DNA of 64,000 nucleotides from Strongylocentrotus purpuratus (lineage: Eukaryota > Echinodermata > Echinoidea > Camarodonta > Strongylocentrotidae). The notes under the pieces are model-generated. The model searched no databases. It was not told where the DNA came from and saw only the letters and a list, made by a program, of their open reading frames with translations. Below, piece by piece: positions 33,521 through 45,827 of the stretch. Location: positions 18,649,012 to 18,713,011 of the forward strand of contig NW_022145615.1 in NCBI RefSeq assembly GCF_000002235.5. The letters run 5' to 3'. A program made the translations under genes and the position numbers. Each line of letters begins with the position of its first letter. Position 1 is the stretch's first letter.

Positions 33521-34873
33521 TTAACATTTCTTTAGTGAGATTGAAAAATTTGAGAGCTGCTCCTACAATCAGGCTTATTGGATTATCTTTCTTTTGATTA
33601 AAATTTGCAAGAATATATACAATAAATGAAATTATTTCTTCATTACTGGCATTGACAACGAAGTTTTTCTCATTTTTACAAACTTCTCCTCCTTCATGAA
33701 CATACTGCGTGGTTCCAGAATAATCTTGGTGTGCAGTATTTTCTTTCGTATTTCTGTTTTGTTGTCTGCCTTCGCTTTGTTTTAGTTGTTTGGGATAAGT
33801 TTTAATTTCCTTCTCAGATTCTTTTATCTGGGGTGTTTGTTTGTTTATCTGTACCGGAAAGTCTACCGCTTGTCTTTCTTGTGAAAGAGGAGCGTGTTGG
33901 ATTTGGTTTGTATCCATTGCTTGATCTTGATCATTCTTCCAAACTTTGGCAGCTTGAGCATAGCTTACTTTTTTTTCTATTTTGATTCTTTGCACTTCTT
34001 TTGCTTTTTGGGCTTCTTGACATCCCAAATATGCCGCAGAGTGTTCGCCTCCACAATTTACACATTTTGGCGTTTCTTTGTGGGGACATTCGTCGAAGGA
34101 GTGCGTCTCCCCACAGCGAACACATCTGGGCTTGGATTCACATTGTGCTATTCCGTGGCCGAAACGTTGGCATTTGAAACATCTGAGTGTGGGTGGAAAG
34201 AATTGTTTAACCTTAAATAATTGGTAACAAAACGTTATTTCAGAGGGGAGGTTGGTGCGGTCAAATGATAGAATGATATTCCTAGTGGGAATTGGTTCTT
34301 TTATTTTGTCTTCTCTTCCTTGAGAACCATTTTCTTTTTGTCATTTCTTCTACTCATCATTCTTTTAACCCCCACAACTTTCTGTTTAGTCAGTTCATTT
34401 TGGATTTCTCGTTCTGTCATTTCGATGGGGATACCATATATCACTCCTTTCACCCAATTTCTCAACTCTTCCGCCTTCACGGGGATATTTCCGATGTTTT
34501 CAATTTCTTTCACACTTCTCATTTGCTTGGAGTTTTTACACTTTACCATGATTCCATTCCTTACATGCTTCACGAATTCCACTGGATTATTGCCCACCAC
34601 TGCATGTATAGCTTTAGCTATCACTAGGAGATTCAGATTGTTTAGATTTTTCGTTTTGTCTATTGGGACTAAAAAGCATTTTAAGTCAGGTGGTTTGGGG
34701 GTTGAGAAAGTATCATTTTCTTTATCCGAATTCGAAGTATCGTGCATTTTAAGTGTTTCCACTTCTCTACTTTCTTTTCTTCGTCTTTTTGCTGATTGTT
34801 TTTTCCCTGGACTGACAGTCATAAAATTATCTTCTGTTTCGTTGCCTAATTGCTCCGGAGCGGAGGCCGCCAT
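33489..34873 (-). pseudogene. Retrotransposon ORF1 (gag-like, zinc knuckles), one frame break
   Basis: The first part (34873-34301, 190 residues) is basic near the N-terminus and ends at a stop in an A-rich stretch, GACAAAATAAAAG. The continuation in the neighbouring frame encodes a hydrophobic-basic segment and then clustered Cys-His knuckles: CFKCQRFGHGIAQC, CVRCGETHSFDEC and CVNCGGEHSAAYLGC (about 34190-34020). It then continues as a charged linker to 33489. Nucleic-acid-binding knuckles are typical of ORF1 in I-type elements. The break shifts the frame by -1 (equivalently +2). It may be a simple indel in an A run; a recoding site is less likely but not excluded. Confidence 0.75.
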
Positions 34874-34935
34874 GGTTGCAGTGACGTGGCGCCACTACAA
34901 AAAGGCGGGAGTTTCAAAAAGATTCGATAGTTTTT

Positions 34936-37440
34936 AACAGTGTTAGTATAAACAATTTGCCCACAAAATGTCTGCTTACCTTTGTGATTCCTTCTTGCGA
35001 TGTAGGTGTTCACTAGATATTCCAAATAATATGTGATATAAAGGAGATTTTCTATTGTAAATCCTGATATTTCCTAAGTGTAACAAATTTGCCTACAACA
35101 ACACGATCTGCATGGAGGGAGTAGGGCAGGTTTTCCCCCTTGGATGCATCCCGGGGGATGCATATAGAGGTGGGGGAGGGGGGGGGGGGTAGGCCTTTAT
35201 AGGCTCTATTCATTGATGGGAATTGTCATTAGAGACTCAAAAGGGTCGCAGGCGATTTCATTCATTTTCATGGAGAATATGATTTTTTTTTTAAAGCTCT
35301 TATCATGTGGGCCTTTATTTATTATTTTTTCCCGCTTGATCGCTTTCAAATTTCAGTGTATGTCCACTCGGTGATCATTATTAGTTATTACTGATTCATA
35401 GATTCGTTATCATTGGTAAATTGGCTCAAATTCAAAACGCAAACTCATTGTCGGAGTGTTCATGAATGAATATGATCATGGTAAATGTTTGGGGCATATA
35501 TATGATGAGTCAGATATTTTTTTTTTAAACGGAAGTATCAGATAACAGCTGAATTAAACGTTTACGAGGCTGTGACTTTCAGTATTGTAGGGTCGTGTAC
35601 ATCATTCCGTGATCCGGGCTATCACTTATCCTATTATCCCTTACGTTTCAAAATAGTCACTGCATTTATAGCATAATTCATTTATCAACACATTTTTGAA
35701 GATGCAGCGGATTAGATTTATCATGCGTTTAAATGTGTGTTTGTTTATCGTCCGTTAGTCATGTTAGTTCATTAATTGTGTCCCAACAATCGAATGGCCA
35801 AAAATAAGAGGTGAGAGAAAGGTGACGCAATGAAGGAAATGGAAAAAGAACGTGAGATAATATAGATTGCCCGAAAACGCTCGTCAAGGATTATAATATG
35901 TGAATCAGTGACGTGGGGCAACAACACGATCTGTTGTAAGAGGTGCATTATCCAAAACGTTTCAACCCCTCAAACGCTGATATAGACATATTATGTAGAT
36001 ATAAAGACTGATGCCCCCACCCCGCCCCCCCCCCCCCGCCCAACCTAATGACTGAGCCCAAGCTACGCCACTGTGTTAATCGTAGGCTTTGTTTTCTATA
36101 TAATTTATATATTTTCTTCTTTGTAAACATATTTATATATTTTCTTCTTTGTAAACAATTTATATATTTTCTTCTTTGTTCGATATATTATTTGAGATAA
36201 TTTGGCCAGGGGAAATTTCACTGAATGTCATCCTCGGAATAACAAATGATTATTCGCTTTATTCATCGTCGTCTTGCTTTGTTAATAATTATGTTTGATA
36301 AATAAGTAATTATGTTTGCAACTTCGCTTTATAGTTTATAATAAATGAAATAAGTTAACCACGGAAAGTTCGGGCTGCATATACAGAAAATGGTTTGATC
36401 ATTTATTATTTGCCCAATCCCTCTTATAGCTAAAGCACAACAAAGTTAAAAGGAAAAACTTTTTTTTCTTTCTATTCGACTACATGAACATATAGGAAAA
36501 AAACATATCCCTAAAAGTATGGATTTTTAGAATCATATACGTTTGCCAGGAAATCCAGCCATGTTATGGATATGTGATTACTTGTTTAAAAATCCGATTA
36601 CTGATCAAATTACATATCATACGTTTTTATTTTCAGTAAATTAAAAATAAATCGGTCTTTGTGGAGGGAATTGCTGGGAATTCTCCTAAACAAATAAAAT
36701 AGTTAGCTCTGTGTGTGACGACATAAAGCGCTTTCAGTCCCCCCCCCCCCCATGTTTGATTGACTTGGCTGATAAATTGATAACTGTATCGATTAACTGA
36801 TTAATTTAATCATTTATTTAGGCCTATTCTATTTATTCATTGATTGATTCTTTTATTTACTTATCTATGTATTCTTTCCTTCATTTATATGTTAGTCCTT
36901 ATTGAGTTGTTAATGTTTTCTTTAAAAGTAGAGACTATTTGCATATTTGTTGAAATTTTTTAAAAAATTGTGTTTTCAAGATCTAGTACCTTATATGATT
37001 TTTTGTTAGATGAAAATTGATGAATAAGCTAATCCCATTCAATAGGCCAATGTCTGCTTTTCCACACAAAGGACCTATTTATATCATTATGTTTATTTAA
37101 GTAGATAACATAATTTATTTACGTTCATCATAATTATAGAGACCAAGTTCGTTTGTATTTTCTTTGTTGGAACGTCAAGATATGACATAAATTTACGTAA
37201 GTTACTGAAAAGAAGAACAATCTTTGCATAGTATTCAAGTCAAGACACAATGGAAATTATACCGACGAAGGCGACGATCATATAGGGGTGTATAAAAGAA
37301 TACAAAACCAAGATTCATGACATTTGTCATAATGTTTATAATCCGCATCAAATCTATCACAATTTGTTTAGTGACGTTGGATAACGAATTAAAATTATTA
37401 TCTTTGCCATTTAGCAAATCCCCATTTTTTTTAATGGAGG
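34936..37440. other. Gene-poor stretch
   Basis: AT-rich DNA with short G/C runs near 35170, 36010 and 36740. No exon with convincing splice sites was seen. It contains the 25-bp tandem repeat listed separately. Confidence 0.45.
36098..36180 (+). repeat. Three tandem copies of a 25-30 bp unit
   Basis: TTTATATATTTTCTTCTTTG occurs three times in a row, spaced by TAAACA or a variant. Confidence 0.85.
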
Positions 37441-37539
37441 GTCATGAGCATTGTCAAGGGCAATTCCTAACCCCTCCCCTTATCTATCTGTCCGTCTCTG
37501 TCTGTCTCTTTCTATCTCCCCTTCATTTGTTCAAATTGT

Positions 37540-37551
37540 TATTCTCTCTCT

Positions 37552-37625
<74 letters not shown>

Positions 37626-37680
37626 CTCTCTCTCTCTTTCTCCCGCTCTCTCCCACCCCTCCCCCCCCCCTCTCTCTCTC
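37540..37680 (+). repeat. (CT)n microsatellite cluster
   Basis: About 140 bases of mostly CT dinucleotides with TTTC and CCCC interruptions. All open frames across it are low-complexity Leu-Ser or Arg-Glu artefacts. Confidence 0.9.
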
Positions 37681-39334
37681 TTGCTGTGTTTAAAATAGGG
37701 TGCAGGTATAGAGATTATAATCTCCATAACCATGGTAACTGCAAATTATAATTAAAAATAAACTACAATTCAGGAATATCACAATATTATAATTCAGTAA
37801 TAATATGATCTCATTCCACAACAAATTATCATTTGTTCTCCCCACTTATGTCCACCCTCCTCTCTCTCTCTCTTTCTTCATTTATATCTGTCTGTGTTTC
37901 AAAACGATGCAAGTAATAATTCAGTGATATATGACATCATTCCATAATCACTGTCGTCCTAAGGCGAGGCAGGTATACCTTTAATACTTTAATTGATAAT
38001 CCGTCTAATGGTTAATCGCAAGCCAGCAGGTCCAAATAAGAATCTCTTTGTAATGATTAAACCAGAACAGTTATTTACACAAGGCTGTTCACACATTCTT
38101 TTAAGCACAACGTAACTGATTTTCGATACATTTTGTTGTTTTAAAGATGACATTATAATGATATTATGTTGCTTTTATTACTAAAAAATATTATCTATAT
38201 CAACATCATTATCATCATTATTACTATCACCATCGTCATCATCATAATCATAATGAATATCGTTTTCATTATTTCGTTACGTCTTCTCTACTTAAAAGAA
38301 TCAAAGTTCAATTGAATTGAACATGTTGAAGTAGGTGCAAATTTTTCCACCAGTAAGCAGAGAATCTGTCCGATATTAGTTAAAATAAATAAAGGGTATT
38401 TAAAGGACCTTAGCTTTCCAACGTATGAAAAATGATATGAAATTATAAATTCCAAGCTCAGATCACAATCAAAAGTTAAGTGCCAACTTTGACTTTTATA
38501 CCGTCATGTGATGCCTACATCATTTCCTAGTACTAATCGAAATGTCATTGAATGACTGAATCGGAAGTATGAATGTGTGAACACGGTGATCGTTCCCTAC
38601 TCATAGTGCAGGAACGCGTTATATACACCAACCTTAAAGATTAGAGCACAGTTATAAATGGCACAAGTGTAACGCACTTTGAGACCTGATGAACAAGATT
38701 AATTATATTTTGTAAGTTCGATGTTGATAACTCTATATGGCCAACATTCTGAAACCATTTGGAACAAAATTCAAGAGTGGATAATACACAGGGAATTGTA
38801 GCGGCGTATTAACTCTGATTGGTGCTCTTTTCAAACAATCCAACTGTAATTACGGACCATCGGATACTTCTAGAAGTTGTAAGTATATTACCTTTACTAG
38901 GTTTTTATGTGATCATATTAAGAATGCATTCGCTTTACGATTGTAAAGACTTTCGGGAATTCAACGTAAGGCAATTTCTTCAGCCTTATTTGTGCGTCAT
39001 CATGCAAGGCCTACTGAATGCGGTATTATGACAGATTACATTATCGGAACATGGTTCACATAGGGAATAGAATATAGGGGATTGAGATGCTTATAATGGC
39101 TCTAAATTTGATTTCTTGAATGTATTTGTGATCTTGTCATTTGCTTAATTACTTAGCAATCACTGACTTGATTATAAACGGAGGTATGACACTGAAAGTG
39201 TGTAAGAATCACACATTATTATTCCCAGGCCAAATTTCTTTTCGATTTCTTTGTAACTGAAAACCAGAAATTTTAAACTACGTCCAAATGACTATTCTCG
39301 TATTAGGCCTTGTAGTAGGTTTAGCAGTATCAGC

Positions 39335-39352
39335 AACTACTACTACTACTAT

Positions 39353-39407
<55 letters not shown>

Positions 39408-39600
39408 GCTACTGCTATTACTACTACTTCAACTACTACTACAATTAATAATATACTATTACTACGACTATGAAGACGACGACGACTACTACTACTACTA
39501 CTACTACTTCTTCATCTTCTTCTTCTTCTTTTTTTCTTCTTCTTCTTTTTTTCTTCTTCTTCTTCTTCTTTTTCTTCTTCTTCTTTTTCTTCTTCTTCTC
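39335..39600 (+). repeat. (CTA)n followed by (TTC)n trinucleotide repeats
   Basis: A (CTA/ACT)n block at 39335-39410, a second at 39484-39507, and a (CTT)n block with T-run interruptions to about 39600. Coding-like frames here are repeat artefacts. Confidence 0.9.
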
Positions 39601-40129
39601 AATTTCCTCCTCCTTCCTCTTTGTTGTCCCCTCCTACGAGAATCAATCCAATCTGCTCCATAAGGTAATTGCTATGGCATATTGTCCACACAAGTACAAA
39701 GCAATTCTCAAAGTGATACAGTCATGAACAAAAATAAGACATCAAGACAATTTGAGATGAGCCAGCAACATCATAATGATCCAGGCTTGCGAACAAAATA
39801 AGTGGGCCTACAAAGTTTCTTGAACTGCTCCTCAGATGTATCAGTTTCAGGGTGGTGAGAGGGAGTTAAATACCCCCTCCACATCGCTCTCCACACCCAT
39901 ACACACAAACACACATACCCTTAAGGCCTTAAGAATCAAATAACGTTAACTGATCTCATTATGTGGTTATTTGGTTTCATCCATTGTGGAAATGCTTCGC
40001 ACAAGTTTGCTTGACCCTCAGCCAGATAAGGCCCTAATTACTAATTAACACAGACAGGATCATTAGATTTGAAGCGCTTTGTTTGGGAATTAAGATATGC
40101 CTTTCTAACGAAAACCTCAATCATAGACC

Positions 40130-40520
40130 TTAAAGATAAACTTTAGTACTGGTAATGCGATTGCATTGTGAAAGAAAAGGTGTGAAAGGATCAGAAACAG
40201 TTGATCATGTAGCATGTAAGTTTTGGTGTGCACTGCAAGGTTCTGGAGTCATCAAAATCATAATAAATTTGACCGAGTCTTGGTAAAGTAACAAGCACTC
40301 ACATAGAAAGCTATATATGGAACAACACACATGGTGTCGGGCTAGTACTACCTTGATTTCCTTGTCTTTCTATGCTCATTACTTAGCCACTATACATTTT
40401 CTTCCAAAATTGTTTGGCACATGTCATTTATTTGTAATCTTGAACATTCAGTGTAAGTTTCGTTTGATTCTATGAGAATTATTATTTTTTTTTTTTACCA
40501 GTACTGGAGTTTATCTTTAA
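40130..40520 (+). mobile_element. MITE family F, copy 3 (diverged)
   Basis: A 391-bp element beginning TTAAAGATAAACTTTAGTAC and ending CCAGTACTGGAGTTTATCTT then TAA. The left interior (TGCGATTGCATTGTGAAAGA, AGCACTCACATAGAAAGC) follows the family F consensus seen at 21266. The right interior is replaced. Confidence 0.75.
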
Positions 40521-41759
40521 TTTTCGCGAAAAGGGCTACAGCAGATTATTACGGGAGGGGAGATGGGGGAGGGTGGGGAGGGGGGGGGGGGTAACAAAAA
40601 GAAAGAAAGATATTCCGTCAGAACTTCCAAATGCACTTAGTGGCGTCAACGGCGGAAGAAAGGCTCCCTCCTCTTTAATGTAAATCTTGAAATATATTGA
40701 CCGAGAAAATATGGGCTGTGGTCATTTTCGGGATGTTTGATTTCACAGTTAGATCAAACATTTGGTTCAAAATCAATAATCAAGCAAGGCCATTAAAGGC
40801 CCTGAATGTCTGATGTTTTACAAGGGTTGAATAAAGTACGTGACATGGTGGAGAGAAAAAGAAAAAAAGTGTGTTATCTACCACAAGCAGTCTGCTTGGA
40901 TATATAAATCTGGAGCTTATTTTGATGGCTGCACGTTTTATTCCAACGGTTTTGAAGAATCGCATCAACCCTTTTGTATTACAGTGAGATGCATTTGGTG
41001 AATACTAGTGGAACTTAATGGCTCGTATGTTCTAGGCGTAGTACTAGTTAGATCTGGTTTATATTAGTCCTGGCGATTCATGGAGCGCTATGTTTCAACT
41101 TAATCATTCCATAGAAAAAAAACTGTAAATTTTGTTACAAAAAATTAAAAGAAATGAACGCAGTAATAAAACGAAGGCGAGAGATTAATTTCATAAAGAA
41201 GTAATTTTTGTTTGTTCGTTAAGGCCTCTATTTACGGTTAAGAGGTTGGCTCCGAGCGTTCGATAAAATCATTAAACTGAATCTACCCACTTAATCAGGG
41301 GGTGAAACGGACCTAAGCTAAAATAAATCTAGAATGCTTTTATGAATAATAACACATTTAACAATTATGTCGAGTAAAAAAACAAAAACAAAAAACAAAT
41401 GGAGTACCGGCCGTTACTTCCATGATTAGTTTAACCAGTGCCCTATTTTTGTTGACAATGTTGATAACAATGCTAATATGGGAGCAAATAAGGGCTGGTG
41501 ACCCCTTTTTGTTGTTATGCTCAGGTGATAACGGTACGGTGTTGCCTCTAAAAGACTTGTTTGCTCACGCACCTTTATAAATGACGCATTTTAATGAAAA
41601 GTCGTAATTAGTTTTACATTGTAATGATGAATGATTGAATAGAACGAAGAGAAATATCGAAAAGGGTCAACGTATCGTGGGAAACATAATACGCAGCAAA
41701 GAAATGGTGACAACCAGAAAAATTATGTGTGCGTGTGAGAGAGAGAGTGTGGGTGTGTG

Positions 41760-41820
41760 TAGAAAGAGAGAGAGAGAGAGAGAGAGCGAGAGAGCGAGAG
41801 ATGAATAGATAGAGAGAGAT

Positions 41821-41852
<32 letters not shown>
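41760..41852 (+). repeat. (GA)n microsatellite
   Basis: Interrupted GA repeats preceded by a short GT-rich run. Confidence 0.9.
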
Positions 41853-41857
<5 letters not shown>

Positions 41858-41960
41858 TATGACCTATACTGTATGAAAGCTTTGCCATAAAGATACAATG
41901 TCCCTTTTGCAGCCAACCTCAAAATCTGTAGAACTTTGCAGAATTATGAATATAAATAGT

Positions 41961-42078
41961 GGTTTTCTCATCAAATCAGCTCTCACTTAACATCAGAAAA
42001 AGAGGATCATGGGGGACAAATGGTCACCGATTAGGCATTGTTTGCTATGTAGAGGGCGCAAGTAGCTGTAAGTATAGT
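41961..42078 (+). repeat. Interspersed repeat family A, copy 3 (5'-truncated)
   Basis: It begins inside the family A consensus at GTTTTCTCATCAAATCAGC and continues through AGAAAAAGAGGATCATGGG and CACCGATTAGGCATTGTTTG to AGTAGCTGTAAGTA. It has the same orientation as the other copies. Confidence 0.75.
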
Positions 42079-42937
42079 GTTTTCAAACAATCGGGCTAAG
42101 CTAAATAAGTTTGCGAACACGTACTGAACGATTGACGATTTGTGTGCTCATTACGTAATTGTTAGCCTAGTCCTACCACGTAGGAACGGCCTTGGAATGT
42201 AAATAAAATTAAAACACACCACTCAACATGTGTAAGGCTCTGTTTTCTTACATCAAGTTCGTCTGTAGATACCTGTATATAGCCTTAACTGTACTGATCG
42301 TTATTGATTTAAGACAAACCCATATGACAAGGGTATCCTGCTAATATATGGAATACGTCCTTCGTCGAACTGCAAGGACCACTAGTAAACGATATCTAAT
42401 CAGGTGCAATATAGTAGTACAGGTAAGTTTTACTATTATCTTAACTTCGAATAATAATCATTCAGTAGAGCCTTATAGTTTTAAACATGTATTTTTTTCA
42501 TTTGATTCATTGATTTTACATGATATACAAGATACAAAGTAGAAGAAAAGACACTATAGGTTGCTAAAGGGCCCGGATAATAACACAGTAGCTTGTCGAG
42601 CCTACCTCTTTACAGCTGAACAGTTAAGTTAAGTTTATTAAACAAATTTTTAAAAATTGATTTACTATTACCATCGATACTTCAAAAAATAAGAATACGT
42701 GTAAATTTCCTACAATATACATGTAATATGAAAAATAATGTATGTACATATACAGACTATTTGCATGGATTTATCACTTAAACCAGGGATTTGTGATAAA
42801 CTACCTGTGCTAAACTATCTTCGTTCAGTTACTTTAAGAACAAGGATGTGCTATATGTACAATTATTTATCGTAGGAGAAAGTATATGGGGTGATGATAT
42901 CGTACCGTAGATATCAATAATGATAAATCAATAATGA

Positions 42938-45827
42938 TAAATCAAAATCGATTTTAGCAACTGTCCACCAAAAAAAGACTCTAAGGATATTTGTGAAGGG
43001 AAAGTTACAGAGAGGGAATGTATGGCAGTTTTGAAAGAAATGAAATTTAACAAAACACCAGGTAACGATGGTTTAAGTGTTGAATTTTATTCATTATTTT
43101 GGCCGGTAATAGGAGACGTAGTGGTCGATGCTTTGAATGAATCCTTTTGTGAGGGAGAACTCTCCCACTCACAAAAACAGGCAGTAATTACTTTAATTCA
43201 TAAAGAAGGCAAAGATCCGTTACAAATTAAAAACTACAGACCCATTTCCTTACTTAATGTGGACTACAAGATTTTAACAAAAGCTCTTTCAACAAGAATT
43301 AAAAAAGTATTACCAGAAGTTATTTGGATTGATCAGGTGGGATATCTAAAGGGAAGAAATATAGGTGAAGCTATTCGGTTAATTGACGACATGATCTTTC
43401 ATACAACTCAAAATAAAATACCTGCTTATTTGTTAGCGATAGATTTTGAAAAAGCGTTTGACTCGGTTTCACACATGTTTTTACAAAAGGTCTTAGTAGC
43501 CTTTGGTTTTGGACCGATATTTTGTAAATGGGTGAAAATAATTTATAATAAGGCTCAAAGTTGTGTTTTCAATGGACACGTATCAACTGGATATTTTTCT
43601 ATTCAGAAAGGTGTAAGACAAGGTGATCCTTTGTCTGCATATTTATTTTTACTTTGCATTGAGATTCTTGCTCGCGCAATCCGCAGCGACTCGGCTATTC
43701 ATGGGATTCCCTTTGATGATATTCACGTTAAACAAATTCTTTATGCAGATGACATGTCGCTGTTTGTTCAAGATATTGAATCTTTTAATAGACTAAACTC
43801 ATTGTTTACTAGTTTTGCAGATATGTCAGGATTGAAAATGAATAGAGACAAAACCTTTGTATTATTGTTGGGTCCTAACGCGGATAAAGATGTAATAGTT
43901 CCATTTGGTAAGATAGTAAACATTGTAAAGATATTAGGTATACAGTTTACGTTAGACGTGGAAAGCCAGGAAAAAATCAATTACAAAGAAATCTTAAGTA
44001 AAATTAAAAAGCTGCTTATGTGGTGGAAACAAAGAGATTTGACTTTGATGGGGAAAATTCAACTAATTAAGACTTTTGTTTTATCAAAATTAGTATATGT
44101 ATCATCACTCACACCTGTACCGCCGTGGGCATTCCGTGAAATTGAAGTGTTAATATTTGATTTTTTATGGAATGGAAAAGATAAAATCAAAAGGAGTACT
44201 ATGTTTTTAGATAACGATAAGGGAGGTCTTAAATTGACAGATTTTCAATTATTTATTCGAACACAAAGAATCATGTGGATGAAAAGACTTATAACAGGAG
44301 ATTCAAATATGATTTGGAAACGTTATTTTAAATACCTGACTAGAAAATATGGCGGCCTCTTGATTTTTTTCAGTAATGTATCGCCAGATTTACTTGCACT
44401 GTCATTACCAGATTTTTACCGTAGCATGCTGGAGGCTTGGCTGGGGACAAAAGCCTTTTTGCTTAAGAACGAAATTTCAAAAAGAAATCAAATTATTTAC
44501 AATAATAGATGTATCCGCATTCAGGGGCAAATATGTTTCCATGAAGACTTATTTCTGAAAAATGTTTTTAAAATACATCATATTGTTGATAAGAAAGGTG
44601 AATTGAAATCTATCACAGAATTTAAGAAAATGGGTTTAAACAACATTGAAATAAATATAATAAAACAGTTATATGAAGGCATTCCATTCTCATGGAAAAC
44701 TCTTTTGAATATATATGAACATCCTTGTGAGGATACTGAATTAAGTTTAGAATTCATTATTAACGGAAACCCTCACTCTTTGCAAGGCATAACATCAAAA
44801 TATATCTATAGTACATTGTTAAAAATGAGAACGGAAAAATCTTATGCTACATGCAACTTAGAACGTACGTACAATATGGTCGAAAATGACACGAGAACAA
44901 TTTTCTTAAGACCCCGAAAATCCACTATAGACAGAAAGCTGAGGGAATTTCAATATAAAATGTTATATAATTTAATTTATACAAATAAGCATCTATACAC
45001 TTTCAAACATGTAGTGAGCAATCTTTGCTCCTTTTGCAATAAACACGAAGAAACCTATGAGCATCTGTTTTTTACCTGTGAAAAGGTAGCAAATATTTGG
45101 AAGGACTGCGGTGACCTTTTTTCTTTATCAGCATTAAAAAATCTACATTGGCAAGAAATTCATATCGGGATAAAAAGATCCAATGTAGGAGAAGAACAAC
45201 TGTTAAATCACATTATTCTTTTAACAAAACATATGATTTTTAAATATAGTTCAACTCAAAATAGACCCCCAATTCCTCAAGAAATTAAAAAAAGAATAAT
45301 AGAAAATAGGCAAGAAGAAAAGGAATTAGCGGGGGAGAGAGGCACTTTAACACTTCACTTCAGAAAATGGGACAACTTCCACAGTTAAGGACGGCGAGGC
45401 AAATACTTCTTTTTCAGACTCAGACATTTTTTTTTGTTTAAATATATAGTTTGGTCTTAAGGAAAAGGAAGAGACAGGATTTCCAACAAATGTGTAGATG
45501 TGAATGCTCGGGCAGGGAGGGGGGAATTTGTTAAGCTTTGGAATGAAGGGGGAAGGGGGATATGTCAGTTTGTATGTGTGTCTGAGTATGTGAGCGTGTG
45601 TGGTGTGTCTGTCTGTCTGTAGGTAACTCTTTGATTTATAATATTCGTTCAGTGTAATTAAATGTAAACATTATGTACTGTGTATTAAACTATCTTATGT
45701 ATTTTTTGAGAAATGTACAATTTTCTTTATATTTTGATATATGTAAATCAATGAAGCTGTATATTTGTTTGTTATATATTTTGTACTGAATGAATACAAT
45801 AAAACAATACTACAAAAAAAAAAAAAA
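42938..45827 (+). mobile_element. 5'-truncated L1/Tx1-type non-LTR retrotransposon
   Basis: Homology starts at about 42941, where the frame KIDFSNCPPKKDSKD opens after a stop, already inside the region between endonuclease and reverse transcriptase. The endonuclease and ORF1 are missing. The element ends with AATAAA at 45798-45803 and an A14 tail at 45814-45827. 5' truncation with an A tail is the normal product of target-primed reverse transcription. No clear target duplication was seen by eye. Confidence 0.85.
43022..45388 (+). CDS. L1/Tx1-type reverse transcriptase (ORF2 C-terminal part)
   Basis: 788 residues are open from the first Met; the same frame extends upstream to about 42941. Reverse transcriptase blocks are NKTPGNDGLSVEFY, NYRPISLLNVDYKIL (about 71), LLAIDFEKAFDSV (Asp141), KGVRQGDPLSAYLF (about 197) and the catalytic YADD at 241-244. 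The thumb and C-terminal region include LMWWKQRDLTLMGKIQLIK. A Cys-His motif, CSFCNKHEETYEHLFFTC, lies near residue 670. There is no RNase H, as expected for L1/Tx1. The reading frame has no internal stop, suggesting a young insertion, but it cannot be autonomous without its endonuclease. Confidence 0.88.
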   Translation: MAVLKEMKFNKTPGNDGLSVEFYSLFWPVIGDVVVDALNESFCEGELSHSQKQAVITLIHKEGKDPLQIKNYRPISLLNVDYKILTKALSTRIKKVLPEVIWIDQVGYLKGRNIGEAIRLIDDMIFHTTQNKIPAYLLAIDFEKAFDSVSHMFLQKVLVAFGFGPIFCKWVKIIYNKAQSCVFNGHVSTGYFSIQKGVRQGDPLSAYLFLLCIEILARAIRSDSAIHGIPFDDIHVKQILYADDMSLFVQDIESFNRLNSLFTSFADMSGLKMNRDKTFVLLLGPNADKDVIVPFGKIVNIVKILGIQFTLDVESQEKINYKEILSKIKKLLMWWKQRDLTLMGKIQLIKTFVLSKLVYVSSLTPVPPWAFREIEVLIFDFLWNGKDKIKRSTMFLDNDKGGLKLTDFQLFIRTQRIMWMKRLITGDSNMIWKRYFKYLTRKYGGLLIFFSNVSPDLLALSLPDFYRSMLEAWLGTKAFLLKNEISKRNQIIYNNRCIRIQGQICFHEDLFLKNVFKIHHIVDKKGELKSITEFKKMGLNNIEINIIKQLYEGIPFSWKTLLNIYEHPCEDTELSLEFIINGNPHSLQGITSKYIYSTLLKMRTEKSYATCNLERTYNMVENDTRTIFLRPRKSTIDRKLREFQYKMLYNLIYTNKHLYTFKHVVSNLCSFCNKHEETYEHLFFTCEKVANIWKDCGDLFSLSALKNLHWQEIHIGIKRSNVGEEQLLNHIILLTKHMIFKYSSTQNRPPIPQEIKKRIIENRQEEKELAGERGTLTLHFRKWDNFHS

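Larger units (their letters stand above)
29580..34935 (-). mobile_element. Near-complete I-superfamily non-LTR retrotransposon
   Basis: Two overlapping ORFs on the - strand (ORF1 34873-33489, ORF2 33520-29753) have the organisation of an RNase H-bearing non-LTR element. The layout is 5' UTR, gag-like ORF1 with CCHC knuckles, then endonuclease, reverse transcriptase and RNase H. The 3' UTR runs past 29752 to about 29580, where the A-rich AATATTAAATAAAG lies. Exact ends and target duplications could not be fixed by eye. It is inserted upstream of the sorting nexin gene. Clade assignment within the superfamily (I, Nimb, Ingi or similar) needs phylogeny. Confidence 0.85.

Noticed and set aside
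37451..37751. Ser/Leu and Arg/Glu frames
   Set aside because: Artefacts of the (CT)n microsatellite; the same is true at 41667-41922, 49073-49297 and 52451-52808.
42348..42423. Possible exon ATGGAATACGTCC... ending CAG/GTAAGT
   Set aside because: The donor is good, but there is no recognisable domain, no partner exon and no conserved neighbour; an isolated chance match is likely.
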